Below, piece after piece: positions 55,257 through 64,000 of a stretch of DNA of 64,000 nt (positions are counted from its first letter, which is position 1; every line of letters begins with the position of its first letter). The translations under genes and the position numbers were made by a program. Origin of the DNA: Ulva prolifera. Lineage: Eukaryota; Chlorophyta; Ulvophyceae; Ulvales; Ulvaceae. Where the stretch lies: the NCBI GenBank assembly GCA_023078555.1, contig CM041198.1, positions 9,161,836 to 9,225,835 of the forward strand. Reading direction: 5' to 3'. Below the pieces are notes generated by a model, which searched no databases, was not told where the DNA came from, and was given only the letters and a program-made list of their open reading frames with translations.

Positions 55257-55274
55257 CAATTGCTGCAGCAATTG
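55257..55274. repeat. Perfect 18-bp palindrome upstream of Hsp70
   Basis: CAATTGCTGCAGCAATTG is fully self-complementary and lies 11 bp downstream of the heat-shock element. It could be a binding site for a dimeric regulator or a hairpin in the 5' UTR. Confidence 0.85.
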
Positions 55275-55416
55275 ATGACACTTACAGCCTTGTGCTGGGG
55301 AGGTCCCGTATCGCAAGATACACGTGCCCAGCCGATACATAGAGGTGCCATCTGATATCTGAACTATACACACCCGATCGTGTGACCGCTGTCACGGGCT
55401 TTCAAGCTGATCGCAG

Positions 55417-57724
55417 ATGCCAGCCATTGGCATAGACCTCGGGACCACGCACTGCTGCGTCGGGGTGTGGCAAAACCGCGCTGGCACGGACGAGGACGAG
55501 CGCGTAGAGATCATCATCAATGATGTTGGCGGGCGGGTGACGCCATCGTGGGTCGCTTTCACCGACACCGAGCGCTTGATTGGCGCCCCGGCAAAGGAGC
55601 AGGCGTACAGGAACGCGGAAAACACGTGCGACCTCCTGCACTCGTGCGTGGCCATGCCTGCAATATAAGGCAATTTCGCATGTAGACACGGTCGTCTACT
55701 GTCGCTCTCGATCTTTAGGGTCGACCAGCTTTGAGGCCCTGACAGTGCTTCAAAGCCTTGACAAGCTGACCAAGTAAATCCACATGTGCTGTGTGCTTTA
55801 CATATGCACTTTAAGCGTGTTTGCCATGCATCCGCTCACAGAGGCCGGCCCATGGCCTGACCTGCGTTGCAGGGTATACAATGCGAAGCGCCTGATCGGG
55901 CGTAAGTTCTCCGACGAGGTCGTGCAAGCAGACATTCCGGCCTGGCCGTTTGAGGTCGTCGCAGGCCCGGACGATGCCCCGCAGATCAACGTCATGCACG
56001 GTGGCATCCCCCTGCACCTCGCCCCCGAGCAGATCTCCGCAATGCTGCTCACCAGACTCAAGGCATACGCCGACAGCGTCCTCGAAGAGGAGACCACGCA
56101 GCTGCCGGCGGTCATCACAGTGCCGGCACACTTCTCAGACCGCCAGCGCGCCGCCACGAAGGCTGCCGGTGAGATCGCGGGGCTGCGGGTGCTGCGAATC
56201 ATGAGTGAGCCGATGGCCGCGGCCCTGGCGTGCGAGGTGCAGAGGTCTCGGCCTCACAAGAGCAAGGCTCTGATCTATGACCTGGGTGGCGGGACGTGCG
56301 ACGTCTCGGTGCTGGAGATCGGGGCGGGGGCGACGCGGGCGCTCGCAGTCACAGGCGACTCGCACCTAGGCGGTGAGGACTTTGACCAGCGGCTTGTGGA
56401 CTACCTGCTCGAGGTGGGAGCCCTTGCAGATCCCTAGTTCAGTGCAGCTGCACGCAGGCTACCACGGCCAGCATCGTCGTGAATGAGACGCGGGAAGACG
56501 CTTGTGCGGTATCTGTGGCCGCGCTCCCTTGCTGAAAGCATATCACGCGCCACGCACATCCCAGCGCGACGCCTGCACACTCATATAGTTTCACATAAGC
56601 GTATGGTCTCACGGTATGTTGTCAGCATCGTGAAAAGCAGTACCAGATCGCTCAGACATTCATCCTCGCACTTCACAGTGTGTGGGAGCTGCATACAGCG
56701 CTGCAGTGCGGGCAGATGGTCAATTGCACTTGCCTTGCTCAGCTTGCTGCATGCATCCGCCGCACGCACATGCCAAGCCGCAGCTACTGTCCACCGCAGC
56801 CCCCTCACCTCATTCTCATGAGCTTCACCGCCAGCTCACAGCAGAACCGGAAAGTCGCTCTTTCACCGGGTGCAGGAGATCCAGGAGAAGCACGGCATCG
56901 ACCTCTCGGGCAACCCCCGGGCTCGGAGGCGCCTGCAGGGCAAAGCAGAAACGGCCAAGTGCACCCTGTCCACAAGTGAGACCGCCACCATTGACATCGA
57001 CAGCCTGCTTGGCGGTGACGACTTCCACACGGTGGTCACTCGCGTGCGCTTTGAGCACCTTTGTGCCGACCTCTTCACGCGCTCCATCGCCCTCGTCACC
57101 TCGTGCCTGGAGGACGCCGGGCTGGAAGCTGAGGGCATCGACGAGGTGGTGCTGGTCGGCGGCTCCACCCGCATCCCCAAGGTTCAGGCGCTGCTGCGGC
57201 AGGTGTTCGCCGGGAAGAGGCTGAACAAGCGCATCAACCCGGACGAGGCGGTGGCGTACGGCGCGGCGGTGCAGGCCGCGATGCTGGCGGAGCGCCGGCC
57301 GTGCTCGCTGCAGAAGCTGGCGGTGCAGGACGTGACGCCTCTGTCTCTTGGCATCGGCCTGCATGACGGGACGGTGTCGGTCGTGATCGCCAAAAACACC
57401 CGGACGCCTGCGGTCGTGACACGGCGGAACTTTGCGGTGCCTGCGGGGTGCTCGGGGGTGGTCATTCCGGTGTATGAGGGGGAGGCGAGGCTTGCCCGCA
57501 AGAGCCACTTCCTCGGGGAGTTTGCGCTGGTGGGCCTGCCGAAGTGTAGTGCTAGCTCGCGGCAGGTTGTCGTGACATTTGAGATTGATGCAAACGGGCT
57601 GCTGGCTGTGAGAGCTATGCACAACGGCAGTGGAAGGTGGAGGCAGATCCGAGTTGCTCAAAGGCATGGTGGCCCAACGGAGGAGGAGATGAAGAGGATG
57701 AAGAAGGAAGCAGAGCAGTACTGA
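55417..57724 (+). CDS. Cytosolic-type Hsp70 lacking the C-terminal lid
   Basis: ATP-dependent chaperone of the Hsp70 family. Three exons join in phase: 55417-55625, 55873-56413, 56876-57724, 532 residues (usual length about 640). Landmarks: [15 protein letters not shown] (phosphate loop 1) with an extra stretch RAGTDEDE before RVEIIIND, then [86 protein letters not shown] and the interdomain-linker region [10 protein letters not shown], followed by the beta substrate-binding domain. The protein stops at [14 protein letters not shown], where helix A of the lid would begin, so the helical lid and EEVD tail are absent. No further exon was seen. TGTAA at 57816-57820 supports a real 3' end. A heat-shock element lies upstream. 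Confidence 0.88.
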
Positions 57725-60700
57725 ACAGCTGGTGAGCAGCAAGGGCATGATTCACAGTGGCATGATGAAATCAGCCATACCTTGTGCGGTGCAGTGACGT
57801 AGACCGTCCCATTGTTGTAAGAGTATATGATCTACAATGTGGAAGGTGGATGCATCTCTGTTGCGCATCGATCTATGAAGTGTGAGAGCAGCCAATGGGG
57901 CACCTGCCAGGCAGCTCTGACAGCACTGCCTGGCCACGCATGCCATACTTGATCAGAGACTGACCTACGACGGCTATCAATGACGCACGGGAGTGCTGCA
58001 TGTTTCGTGTGACGCAGCGTGACGGTGTGCCAGCAAGCCCTATCATGACGGTATCTGTTTCAACTAGCATCAAAATGCTACCGCGTGTTTGCTGGTACAA
58101 TGGGAGCTCAAAACAGCTGTGCAGGCACTTCAGGTACTGCGCGCATCAGGATGATTGTATCGTGCTCCTGGAATACGCGTTCTGGCCATCTCCAAGCACG
58201 ATTGCTTGTGCACTCATGCCGATGTTCGAACGTAGATCAACACAGACAAAGCACAATCGATCTCACCGTAGCACAAGCTGATTTGACCAAGGAATTTTTA
58301 TATCCCGACTCTCGGGAGGTACATCTTTGCGTCCCAGAGCCATCTGTCACATGAAGCTTGGTCCTGACTGTGCAACACTGGCCACGATGGGTAGCAGGCA
58401 ACAACGATCGATTTATTGAGACAACTTGGACAGGAACCTTCAAACGTCCCGGATAGCGATGCATCGTGCGCTTACAAGCCTGATACGGGCTGCGAGCTGT
58501 GAAACAGGTCCCGAAGCAGCGGATAGCAGCTACGATCGGCTCGCATGAAACCCTTCGTCATACCAGTACCTAAGGTGCCAGAGGTGATCGAACTATATCA
58601 ACTGAAGCATCTACTTGAGACGCTACCGGCCGCGGACCCCGCCATTTCCATTCCAGCGGTTGTGACCATGATCGATCACGCGGATCAGACTCCGCGGGAT
58701 GATCGCTTGCTTCACTGTCACCCGGGCTTAAACTCAGCTTGGCTCAGGTTTTTGCGTGTGTTTGTGTGCGTGGGTGTGAATGCGTGAAGGGCACGAGATT
58801 GTCTTCATATGATCATGCATGCATGCGGGTGGTTTCTGTGGCTACGGTGCTTTGGCACTATTCTGCGTTGGGAGGCAGCAGTGGTGTTAAAAGGGAAAAA
58901 TCTGAGAAGCAGGTAGCACCGAAGAAATCGAACACCACCTGCACTCACAACCTCCTCCACACACCCATTCCCCGCCCTGAAAATGCGCATCGGCTTGCCC
59001 CCCCTGGGCCCGTCCATGCGCATATGCAGAATGAACTGCCGTTTTGTGGCAGCATAGCTGTGGAGATGCAGGGGGTGATGACTAGGGTGCACCAGCGGTG
59101 CGGTGCTTCTGTCCATCGTATCGGACACGGCAAAGAAGCCCACGGGCCCTGTGGCGGACCTGCATCCGGCATGCATTTGCCGTGTACGCAAAGCGCTGGC
59201 TTGGGGAAGCCCTCTGCCACACCTCAGTGACGAGCCCTGCTCCTGCGCGCAGTCCGCATGCGGACTCGATGGTGCGGACGGGACCCTGCGTCTTCAACTT
59301 GCTGTGGGCACCGTTGTCGCCCGCTCGTGGAGCCGTGGCGCCGCGGCATCGCGACCTGCCGCGGCATCGCTCCGGCGTGGTTCGAACCACGCCTGAGCAG
59401 GCTCCCCGCAAGCCCAGCCGCGGCCTCTAGGATCGCACAGCAGCAGCAGCAGCAGCTTATTTATCACCTGCTCTCCAATTCCTTAACCCTCAGCCATCAA
59501 GGCCCCGGTCACTCCCTCGCCCCTCCATGGCACCCAGACTTCCCGGTAGCATGCTCCGGCGATGCCGCAATGCTCTGCGCTCAGGCTCCCTAAAACTCCC
59601 CAAACGAGCTCCCCACATCAGGAGTTTTGCCAGTCTCCCACGCTGCAGCTCAGTAGCTCAGCTCAGCTCCTCAGCCACAATCGCCGCGGACACGCTCAGC
59701 GTCTCCCGTGGTCAGGGCGGCCAGGCGCCCTCGCAACTCATGATCACATACGTCGCCACTGTGAAGTCTTGTAGAGACGCCACGCCGGACTCCGGCGCGC
59801 CGTCCCCGGGGACGGCGCGGCCCCTGCTGCCCCAGCCTAGTTCCCACCACACCATCTGGGCGGGGACCCCCACACCCACCCGGGTGGGCCCTTAAGCCGC
59901 CCTATAGATGCACTTGGGAGCACATGTACTTTGTGGGCCCTGTGAGTGGGCCAGGCCTTGGGAGGATGTACAGGTCTCAATCTACATAATAGTAGCTGCA
60001 GTGTTGGCTCTAGACACTGTGTCCATTCCAGCTGGAATTACACCCACAGCTGCATAACTCAGCCTCAGCTACTGTGTCCCATGTGTTTGATATACAGTTT
60101 ATAACAAGGCCATGGCCTTGTCAGTTGCAACTAGCCCGCCAGCATGCTCTAGCTTCAATGCAACCGGACCTGCAGGAGCACATGTGCGAAGGATCCTGCC
60201 ATGTCCAACCTTTTTCGGTCCAGCTGCAACTGTCGGTACATGCGCCCACTGGCAGAGCAAGCTCGCCGATGTCTCTGCAGACACAGGGCATGCAGTTGCA
60301 CGCAGACTAGTCAGCTGTGACACAATTGTCTCCCATGGGCATGTATGGAGTGGAGACAAAACTCTTGCCTGCTGTAATTGTCTCACCTGCACCTCATGCA
60401 TCGTTCAAGATAGACCAGGATTCCGGGACTTGGCATTACGGTTCCGTAGTAGTAGTGGCGCATGCCATGTGGGGAGCTGGAGACAATAATGCCAGAACAA
60501 AAGCAGATATCTCCGACCTGCATGAGGCTGTGACTTCGGCCTCGCAGCAACGGCTGCTATTGTCCTCTCACACACAAGTTCACTTGAACATTCTGACGTT
60601 TTTCATTTGCTCTGGATAGCTCTTGACGTGCAGCGCTGCCATACGATTGCCTGTTCACCATCCTTCGAACGATCGATCGCGATTAATATTGCACCTCTAT

Positions 60701-60745
60701 TTCACGGTCGCGCACGTGAATTCGAGCACACGGCTCCGCGAAGAC
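57725..60745. other. Intergenic region between Hsp70 and the Hsp70 fragment
   Basis: No gene is supported in 3 kb. Notable are a 20-bp palindrome at 59374-59393 and a CAG-rich run near 59441-59455. Open frames present are low-complexity or short. Confidence 0.45.
59374..59393. repeat. Perfect 20-bp palindrome containing TTCGAA
   Basis: GGCGTGGTTCGAACCACGCC is fully self-complementary. It mimics a tRNA T-arm B-box, but loop geometry and the surrounding sequence do not give a tRNA. Confidence 0.85.
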
Positions 60746-60859
60746 ATGTCTACCTCCGCGATTGGAATCGACCTGGGAACGACAAACTGCTGTGTGGCAG
60801 TGTGGCAGGGCGATGGAGTGGAGATAATCAGCAACGACGCGTCACTAGGAGAATGGTGA
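60746..60859 (+). pseudogene. Truncated Hsp70 N-terminal fragment
   Basis: The frame begins [20 protein letters not shown] and continues [13 protein letters not shown], matching about the first 33 residues of Hsp70, then runs into LGEW and a stop. The rest of the ATPase domain is absent downstream. It differs from the 55.4-kb gene by lacking the RAGTDEDE insertion and at several residues, so it is not a recent copy of it. The break coincides with CTAGGAGAATGGTGAC, a 16-mer repeated at 62121, pointing to a repeat-associated truncation. A donor-like AACGACGCGTCAC lacks GT at the break, so splicing to a distant exon is unlikely. Confidence 0.7.
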
Positions 60860-61230
60860 CGTGGTGGTGAGGAACTTGCGAGGACGGCTCGCGGAAGAGG
60901 GGCGGATGCGTTGCGGAGCCCCCGGAACGGCGAAAGGACCGTTGGCGGAGCGCCCGGAAGGCAGCCCGGATTGTGGACGGAAGTTCCGCGAGCGTTCCGG
61001 ACGGGGTGTTTCAACGGGCACTCCACGTGGGGGTTCCGCCGGAACGTTTCCGGAGTGATGCCGGAACGTGCGAAGGATCCGCAATGCTTCCAGAGGACTG
61101 TTTGAGGAAGAATGCTTAAAATTTCGGAATGGTTACGGATCCGATAACGTTCCGGCAGAGCCTTGCGGAAGCCTCCCGGAAGCCTGGAAGAACAGGATGG
61201 TTCGTGAGGCGTTACTCTCTGCCCGGATGT
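60845..61230. repeat. Dispersed CGGAA/TTCCG-rich element, copy 1
   Basis: It begins with CTAGGAGAATGGTGAC, shared with 62121-62136, and is dense in CGGAA and TTCCG words in both orientations, quite unlike the neighbouring DNA. CGTCAC and GTGACG form a short inverted repeat at its left edge (60840-60861). Boundaries are approximate, and no protein is supported. Confidence 0.5.
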
Positions 61231-61320
61231 GCTGGAGACAGATTACGTAAGTGGTGAGGTCATCAAGGCCTTCTTTACATGCGTGCCACGTGTAGGTTGC
61301 CGTTGATTCGGATGCAACTC

Positions 61321-61365
61321 GGTCTCAATGTTTGTTCTCTCCCATTCACTCTATTGTAACATGTG
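61321..61365 (+). repeat. Dispersed repeat, second copy of the 54.8-kb block
   Basis: GTTTGTTCTCTCCCATTCAC and flanks align with 54818-54860 at roughly 85% identity by eye. Confidence 0.65.
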
Positions 61366-61731
61366 CACCACGTTTTCGACAGAGAATCGCGATTAGTGCA
61401 CAGGACATACGGTCCTCCGGGAAAGGCAGTTTCGAGTGCATATACAAGCAGCATGTCATCAACTGTACACCGTGATTGCGGAACAAGACAGATTTATTGA
61501 TGTGTTCACACGAGTTCGTAGGCAGGGGTGGTCATGGCTTGTATAGGCATATCATAGACATTGCTTACATTGATATCTCGTCACCTTGGGTGCCCTCATC
61601 ATGTCCATAAGGAACGATGATACTACGATCACATGTAGTGCCACCTCTAACATGTCATATACTCCACTCATACATTTAATCACGATCACCGCATGTGTAC
61701 AGTTTCTTTCCGAGCCCACGTTGGTATACAA
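61366..61731. other. Intergenic, AT-richer stretch
   Basis: No gene or repeat recognised. It lies between the dispersed repeats and the putative minus-strand exon. Confidence 0.4.
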
Positions 61732-61962
61732 CTAATCGACAAACTTCTTCCGGGTAATCTGCAACGCGAGGCCAACCTTCTGGCTCCTCTTATGGGTGGG
61801 ATGCAACGGAGATTCCGCTGTCCCCTCCGTTTTTAGTGCGCCAAGGATGAATTTCTTGAAGTACTCGTAGTCAGCCACATACAGTCCGTCTTCTTGTGCC
61901 CACTGCGCGGCCGGCTTCATCGTGCCCTCGCCGTAAGCAGTCCTCGCTCCGATTCTGGACAA
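61732..61962 (-). CDS. Putative 3'-terminal exon of an unrecognised gene (partial)
   Basis: A canonical acceptor (CATGCAG, ending at 61963) precedes a 77-codon phase-0 exon ending in a stop. It encodes LSRIGARTAYGEG, then KPAAQWAQEDGLYVADYEYF, KKFILGALKTEG and a basic tail with KRSQKVGLALQITRKKFVD. The balanced, lysine-containing composition looks coding. I could not identify upstream exons or the family. Confidence 0.35.
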   Translation of the reverse strand: MSRIGARTAYGEGTMKPAAQWAQEDGLYVADYEYFKKFILGALKTEGTAESPLHPTHKRSQKVGLALQITRKKFVD

Positions 61963-62120
61963 CTGCATGGATAGGTGATGTGTCAGTGGCTTGCGCTCGT
62001 TCACGCGCATTGGTACGTTGTTGCCCAATGTGTTTGTTTTGCAGTAGCACAACATCTACATCAGATGGGTCTGTCAGGGAATGTGGGGCGCGGCGCATGA
62101 GAATGGTTGGAGGGCGTACG

Positions 62121-62210
62121 CTAGGAGAATGGTGACATTCCGGGGCGGAACCGAAGGCGTTCCGCTGACAGAGGAACGTTCCTACGAGGCTCTTGACCTT
62201 CCGCCCGCGT
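62121..62210. repeat. Dispersed CGGAA/TTCCG-rich element, copy 2
   Basis: It starts with the same CTAGGAGAATGGTGAC 16-mer as 60845 and continues with ATTCCGGGGCGGAACCG and further CGGAA/TTCCG words. It is shorter than copy 1, and similarity beyond the 16-mer is in word content rather than clear alignment. Confidence 0.5.
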
Positions 62211-62239
62211 GCGTATGCTTCACAAGGAACGATGGTGGC

Positions 62240-62320
62240 GGAATGTCCTATGGCTTCCTTGGTGGCCGCGGAATGTCCTATGGCTTCCTTGGTGGCTGCG
62301 GAATGTCCTATGGCTTCCTC
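62240..62320. repeat. Tandem 30-bp repeat, about 2.7 units
   Basis: GGAATGTCCTATGGCTTCCT starts at 62240, 62270 and 62300. The 30-bp period keeps frame; read on the minus strand it would encode a ten-residue repeat EAIGHSAATK, but no gene is confirmed there. Confidence 0.9.
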
Positions 62321-62782
62321 GGCAACAGCGCTGACATGATTGTGTGCTCTTCCATAGCGCGAGACAGGCCAATCAGTCTCCGCAGATGAAAAGGACTGGA
62401 AATCCATTGCGTACTGAGGCGAACGCAGCTGCGCACAAATAAAAACATTACAAACGAGCACATGGAAGAAGACAAACATCAAAGAAGCTGCGCCCATGTA
62501 CGTCCAGCAGTCCGACTGCTCAGAGTTTGAGCTGGAACAAGTTTACAAAAGAGTTAACGGAGAAGACATACATGCATGTACACCAAAGGATATTGAAAAG
62601 GATTGAGCACTCATGCCTGCAGATCCGATGCCCACGTAAGACGAGGACGTGCCTGACAAGTTGGTGCTACTCTCCTTTAGGTGATCAAGCATGGACCGCG
62701 TTCAGAGGAGACAAATGGCGTGCTCCTGTCGCTGAGTGGTCAGTGTGGCACCGTCCATTCCGGTCTGAATCGATGCACGTGT

Positions 62783-62880
62783 GCCCAGTCAGCAACATCG
62801 TGGAATGGTCGGTGCCTCACCGACCATTACGGCCCAGTCAGCAACGTCGTGGAATGGTCGGTGCCTCACCGACCATTACG
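62783..62880. repeat. Tandem 49-bp hairpin repeat, two copies
   Basis: Two 49-bp units differ at one base (62783-62831, 62832-62880). Each contains a perfect hairpin with 11-bp arms AATGGTCGGTG / CACCGACCATT and a 3-nt loop CCT (62804-62828 and 62853-62877). A degenerate third copy precedes them at about 62731-62760. Confidence 0.92.
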
Positions 62881-63299
62881 GGGTCGAGTCATGCATGCGC
62901 TAGTCACCACTGCAGTGTCGATGGATAGCCCACGAGCATTGCATCTCGCCATCAACGATCTCTGGAGCGAGTATAGTATCAACGGAGCATCTTCCCACAG
63001 CAATGTAAGCCAATTCATATGAGGTATTATAAGCGTCCGGAGTCTCTCGTCGGCGTCGATATCGTCTCATGATAATGCATTTCTAGTTTATTTGTATCGA
63101 CTCTCTTTGTATTTCTCTGGTACTGTCCTGACGTGCAGGGAGGCTAGCTGAAGGTTGACAGCATGTGGCACGAATAATGCTTGCGATTCATTTGTATAGC
63201 GTGGCATAACATGTCTGGCGTGGGTGGTGAGGGCGCTGCAGCTGTGGCCTGTCTTTAAGGCGATGGTCAGCCTGATCTGGCCTGGCAGCACCCAGACAT
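62881..63299. other. Intergenic spacer before the minisatellite
   Basis: No gene or repeat recognised. Confidence 0.4.
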
Positions 63300-64000
63300 G
63301 AAGGGGGCAGAGGGCATAACAACACAGAAACACCAAGTGCCACTGTGATTCGGCAACGATGGGCAGCATCACTGTCACCCCCGCTGCACTACGTAAGGGG
63401 GCAGAGGGGGTAGCAGCACAGAACCATCAAGTTCCGGTGAGCTGCGGCAACGATGGGCAGCATCACTGTCACCCCCGCTGCACTACGTGGGGGGGCAGAG
63501 GGGGTAGCAGCACAGAACCATCAAGTTCCGGTGAGCTGCGGCAACGATGGGCAGCATCACTGTCACCCCCACTTCACCGTGTGCGGGGGCAGAGGGGGTA
63601 GCAGCACAGAACCATCAAGTGCCGGTGAGCTGCGGCAGTGATGGGCAGCATCACTGTCACCCCCACTTCACCGCGTGCGGGGGCAGAGGGGGTAGCAGCA
63701 CAGAACCATCAAGTGCCGGTGAGCTGCGGCAACGATGGGCAGCATCACTGTCACCCCCACTTCACCGTGTGCGGGGGCAGAGGGGGTAACAGCACAGACA
63801 AACCAGGTGCCATTGTGCTGCGGCAACGATGGGCAGCATCACTGTCACCCCCACTTCACTGCGTGGGGGGGCAGAGGGGGTAACAGCACAGAAACACCAG
63901 GTGCCACTGTGCTGCGGCAACGATGGGCAGCACCACTGTCAACCCCGCTGCACTGCGTGGGGGGGCAGAGGGGGTAACAGCACAGAAACACCAGGTGCCA
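63300..64000. repeat. 94-bp minisatellite array, at least 7 units, continuing past the window
   Basis: ATGGGCAGCATCACTGTCAC (CACC in one unit) recurs every 94 bp from 63359 (63453, 63547, 63641, 63735, 63829, 63923), with partial similarity before 63359 back to about 63300. Units contain GGGGGCAGAGGGGGTA and AACGATGGGCAGC. Since 94 is not a multiple of 3, frames of about 80 codons through it shift each unit and are not genes. Units fall into two subtypes: earlier ones with CCATCAAGT, and later ones with CAGGTGCCA. Confidence 0.95.

Larger units (their letters stand above)
54115..55416. promoter_or_regulatory. Divergent promoter region of Hsp110-like and Hsp70 genes
   Basis: A 1.3-kb spacer separates two chaperone genes transcribed away from each other. 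It contains one canonical two-unit heat-shock element (55237-55246), a perfect 18-bp palindrome and a repeat block at 54.8 kb. Shared heat induction is plausible but inferred. Confidence 0.5.
61963..62782. other. Repeat-bearing region with no supported gene
   Basis: It contains CTAGGAGAATGGTGAC at 62121-62136, followed by a short CGGAA/TTCCG-rich segment to about 62210 that includes AGGAACGTTCCT (a nGAAnnTTCn palindrome), and then a 30-bp tandem repeat. Exons of the gene ending at 61732 may be hidden here. Confidence 0.4.

Noticed and set aside
59329-59405. tRNA-like segment with GGTTCGAACC and possible acceptor stem GGAGCC/GGCTCC
   Set aside because: The T-arm is a 20-bp perfect palindrome with the wrong loop register, the A-box fails at its conserved A, and no D or anticodon arm folds.
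61871-62497. Minus-strand 208-codon frame with EAIGHSAATK repeats
   Set aside because: It spans a tandem DNA repeat and a dispersed element and overlaps in another frame the better-supported exon at 61732-61962; no independent coding evidence.
63359-63977. Series of 80-codon overlapping frames in the minisatellite
   Set aside because: They follow from a 94-bp repeat unit that shifts frame every copy; no stable protein can be encoded.

Overview
The window is nuclear DNA of a photosynthetic eukaryote, most likely a green-lineage microalga. The evidence is genes split by short GT-AG introns, GC-rich exons in a less GC-rich background, a clear HCF173 homologue (a green-plastid psbA translation factor), a plastid-targeted ATP sulfurylase, secreted Cys-rich proteins with polyproline linkers like chlorophyte wall proteins, splice donors that favour GTGCG, and TGTAA motifs downstream of many stop codons (the chlorophyte poly(A) signal). 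No bacterial operon, rRNA or convincing tRNA was found. All gene models were built by hand from splice sites, reading phase and remembered family sequences.

Layout. 0.4-3 kb (-): makorin-type CCCH/RING E3 ligase. 5.8-8.8 kb (+): HCF173. 10-13 kb (-): an intronless 978-residue fusion of glycosyltransferase modules and a sulfotransferase. 16-19.1 kb (-): chloroplast ATP sulfurylase of the prokaryote-like type, five exons. 22-26.6 kb (+): nine-exon membrane protein with a MORN-like motif and a DUF900-like alpha/beta hydrolase domain. 27.9-30.9 kb (+): Skp1/BTB-like N-terminus with degenerate leucine-rich repeats. 33.3-33.6 kb (-): small zinc-ribbon-like protein.

36.3-47.3 kb (+): three tandem paralogues of an unfamiliar secreted Cys-rich family. 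Each has a signal-peptide exon ending in phase 1 at a GTGCG donor, then one large exon carrying 1, 5 and 4 copies of a module of about 100 residues and 20 cysteines. The modules are themselves internally duplicated, and most are joined by polyproline. This is the best candidate for something undescribed.

48.4-64 kb: a chaperone cluster. A divergent Hsp110/Sse-like gene (-) carries a 455-bp hAT-type MITE with a perfect 8-bp target-site duplication in an intron. An Hsp70 (+) lacks the C-terminal lid, and a third Hsp70 copy is cut off after about 33 codons. The window ends in dispersed repeats, hairpin repeats and a 94-bp minisatellite.

The genes do not form one pathway. Two themes recur: sulfur and sulfated-glycan metabolism (ATP sulfurylase supplies APS, the precursor of the PAPS a sulfotransferase uses) and extracellular-matrix proteins. 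Intergenic stretches are long and mostly featureless apart from repeats and homopolymers (G31, C33).
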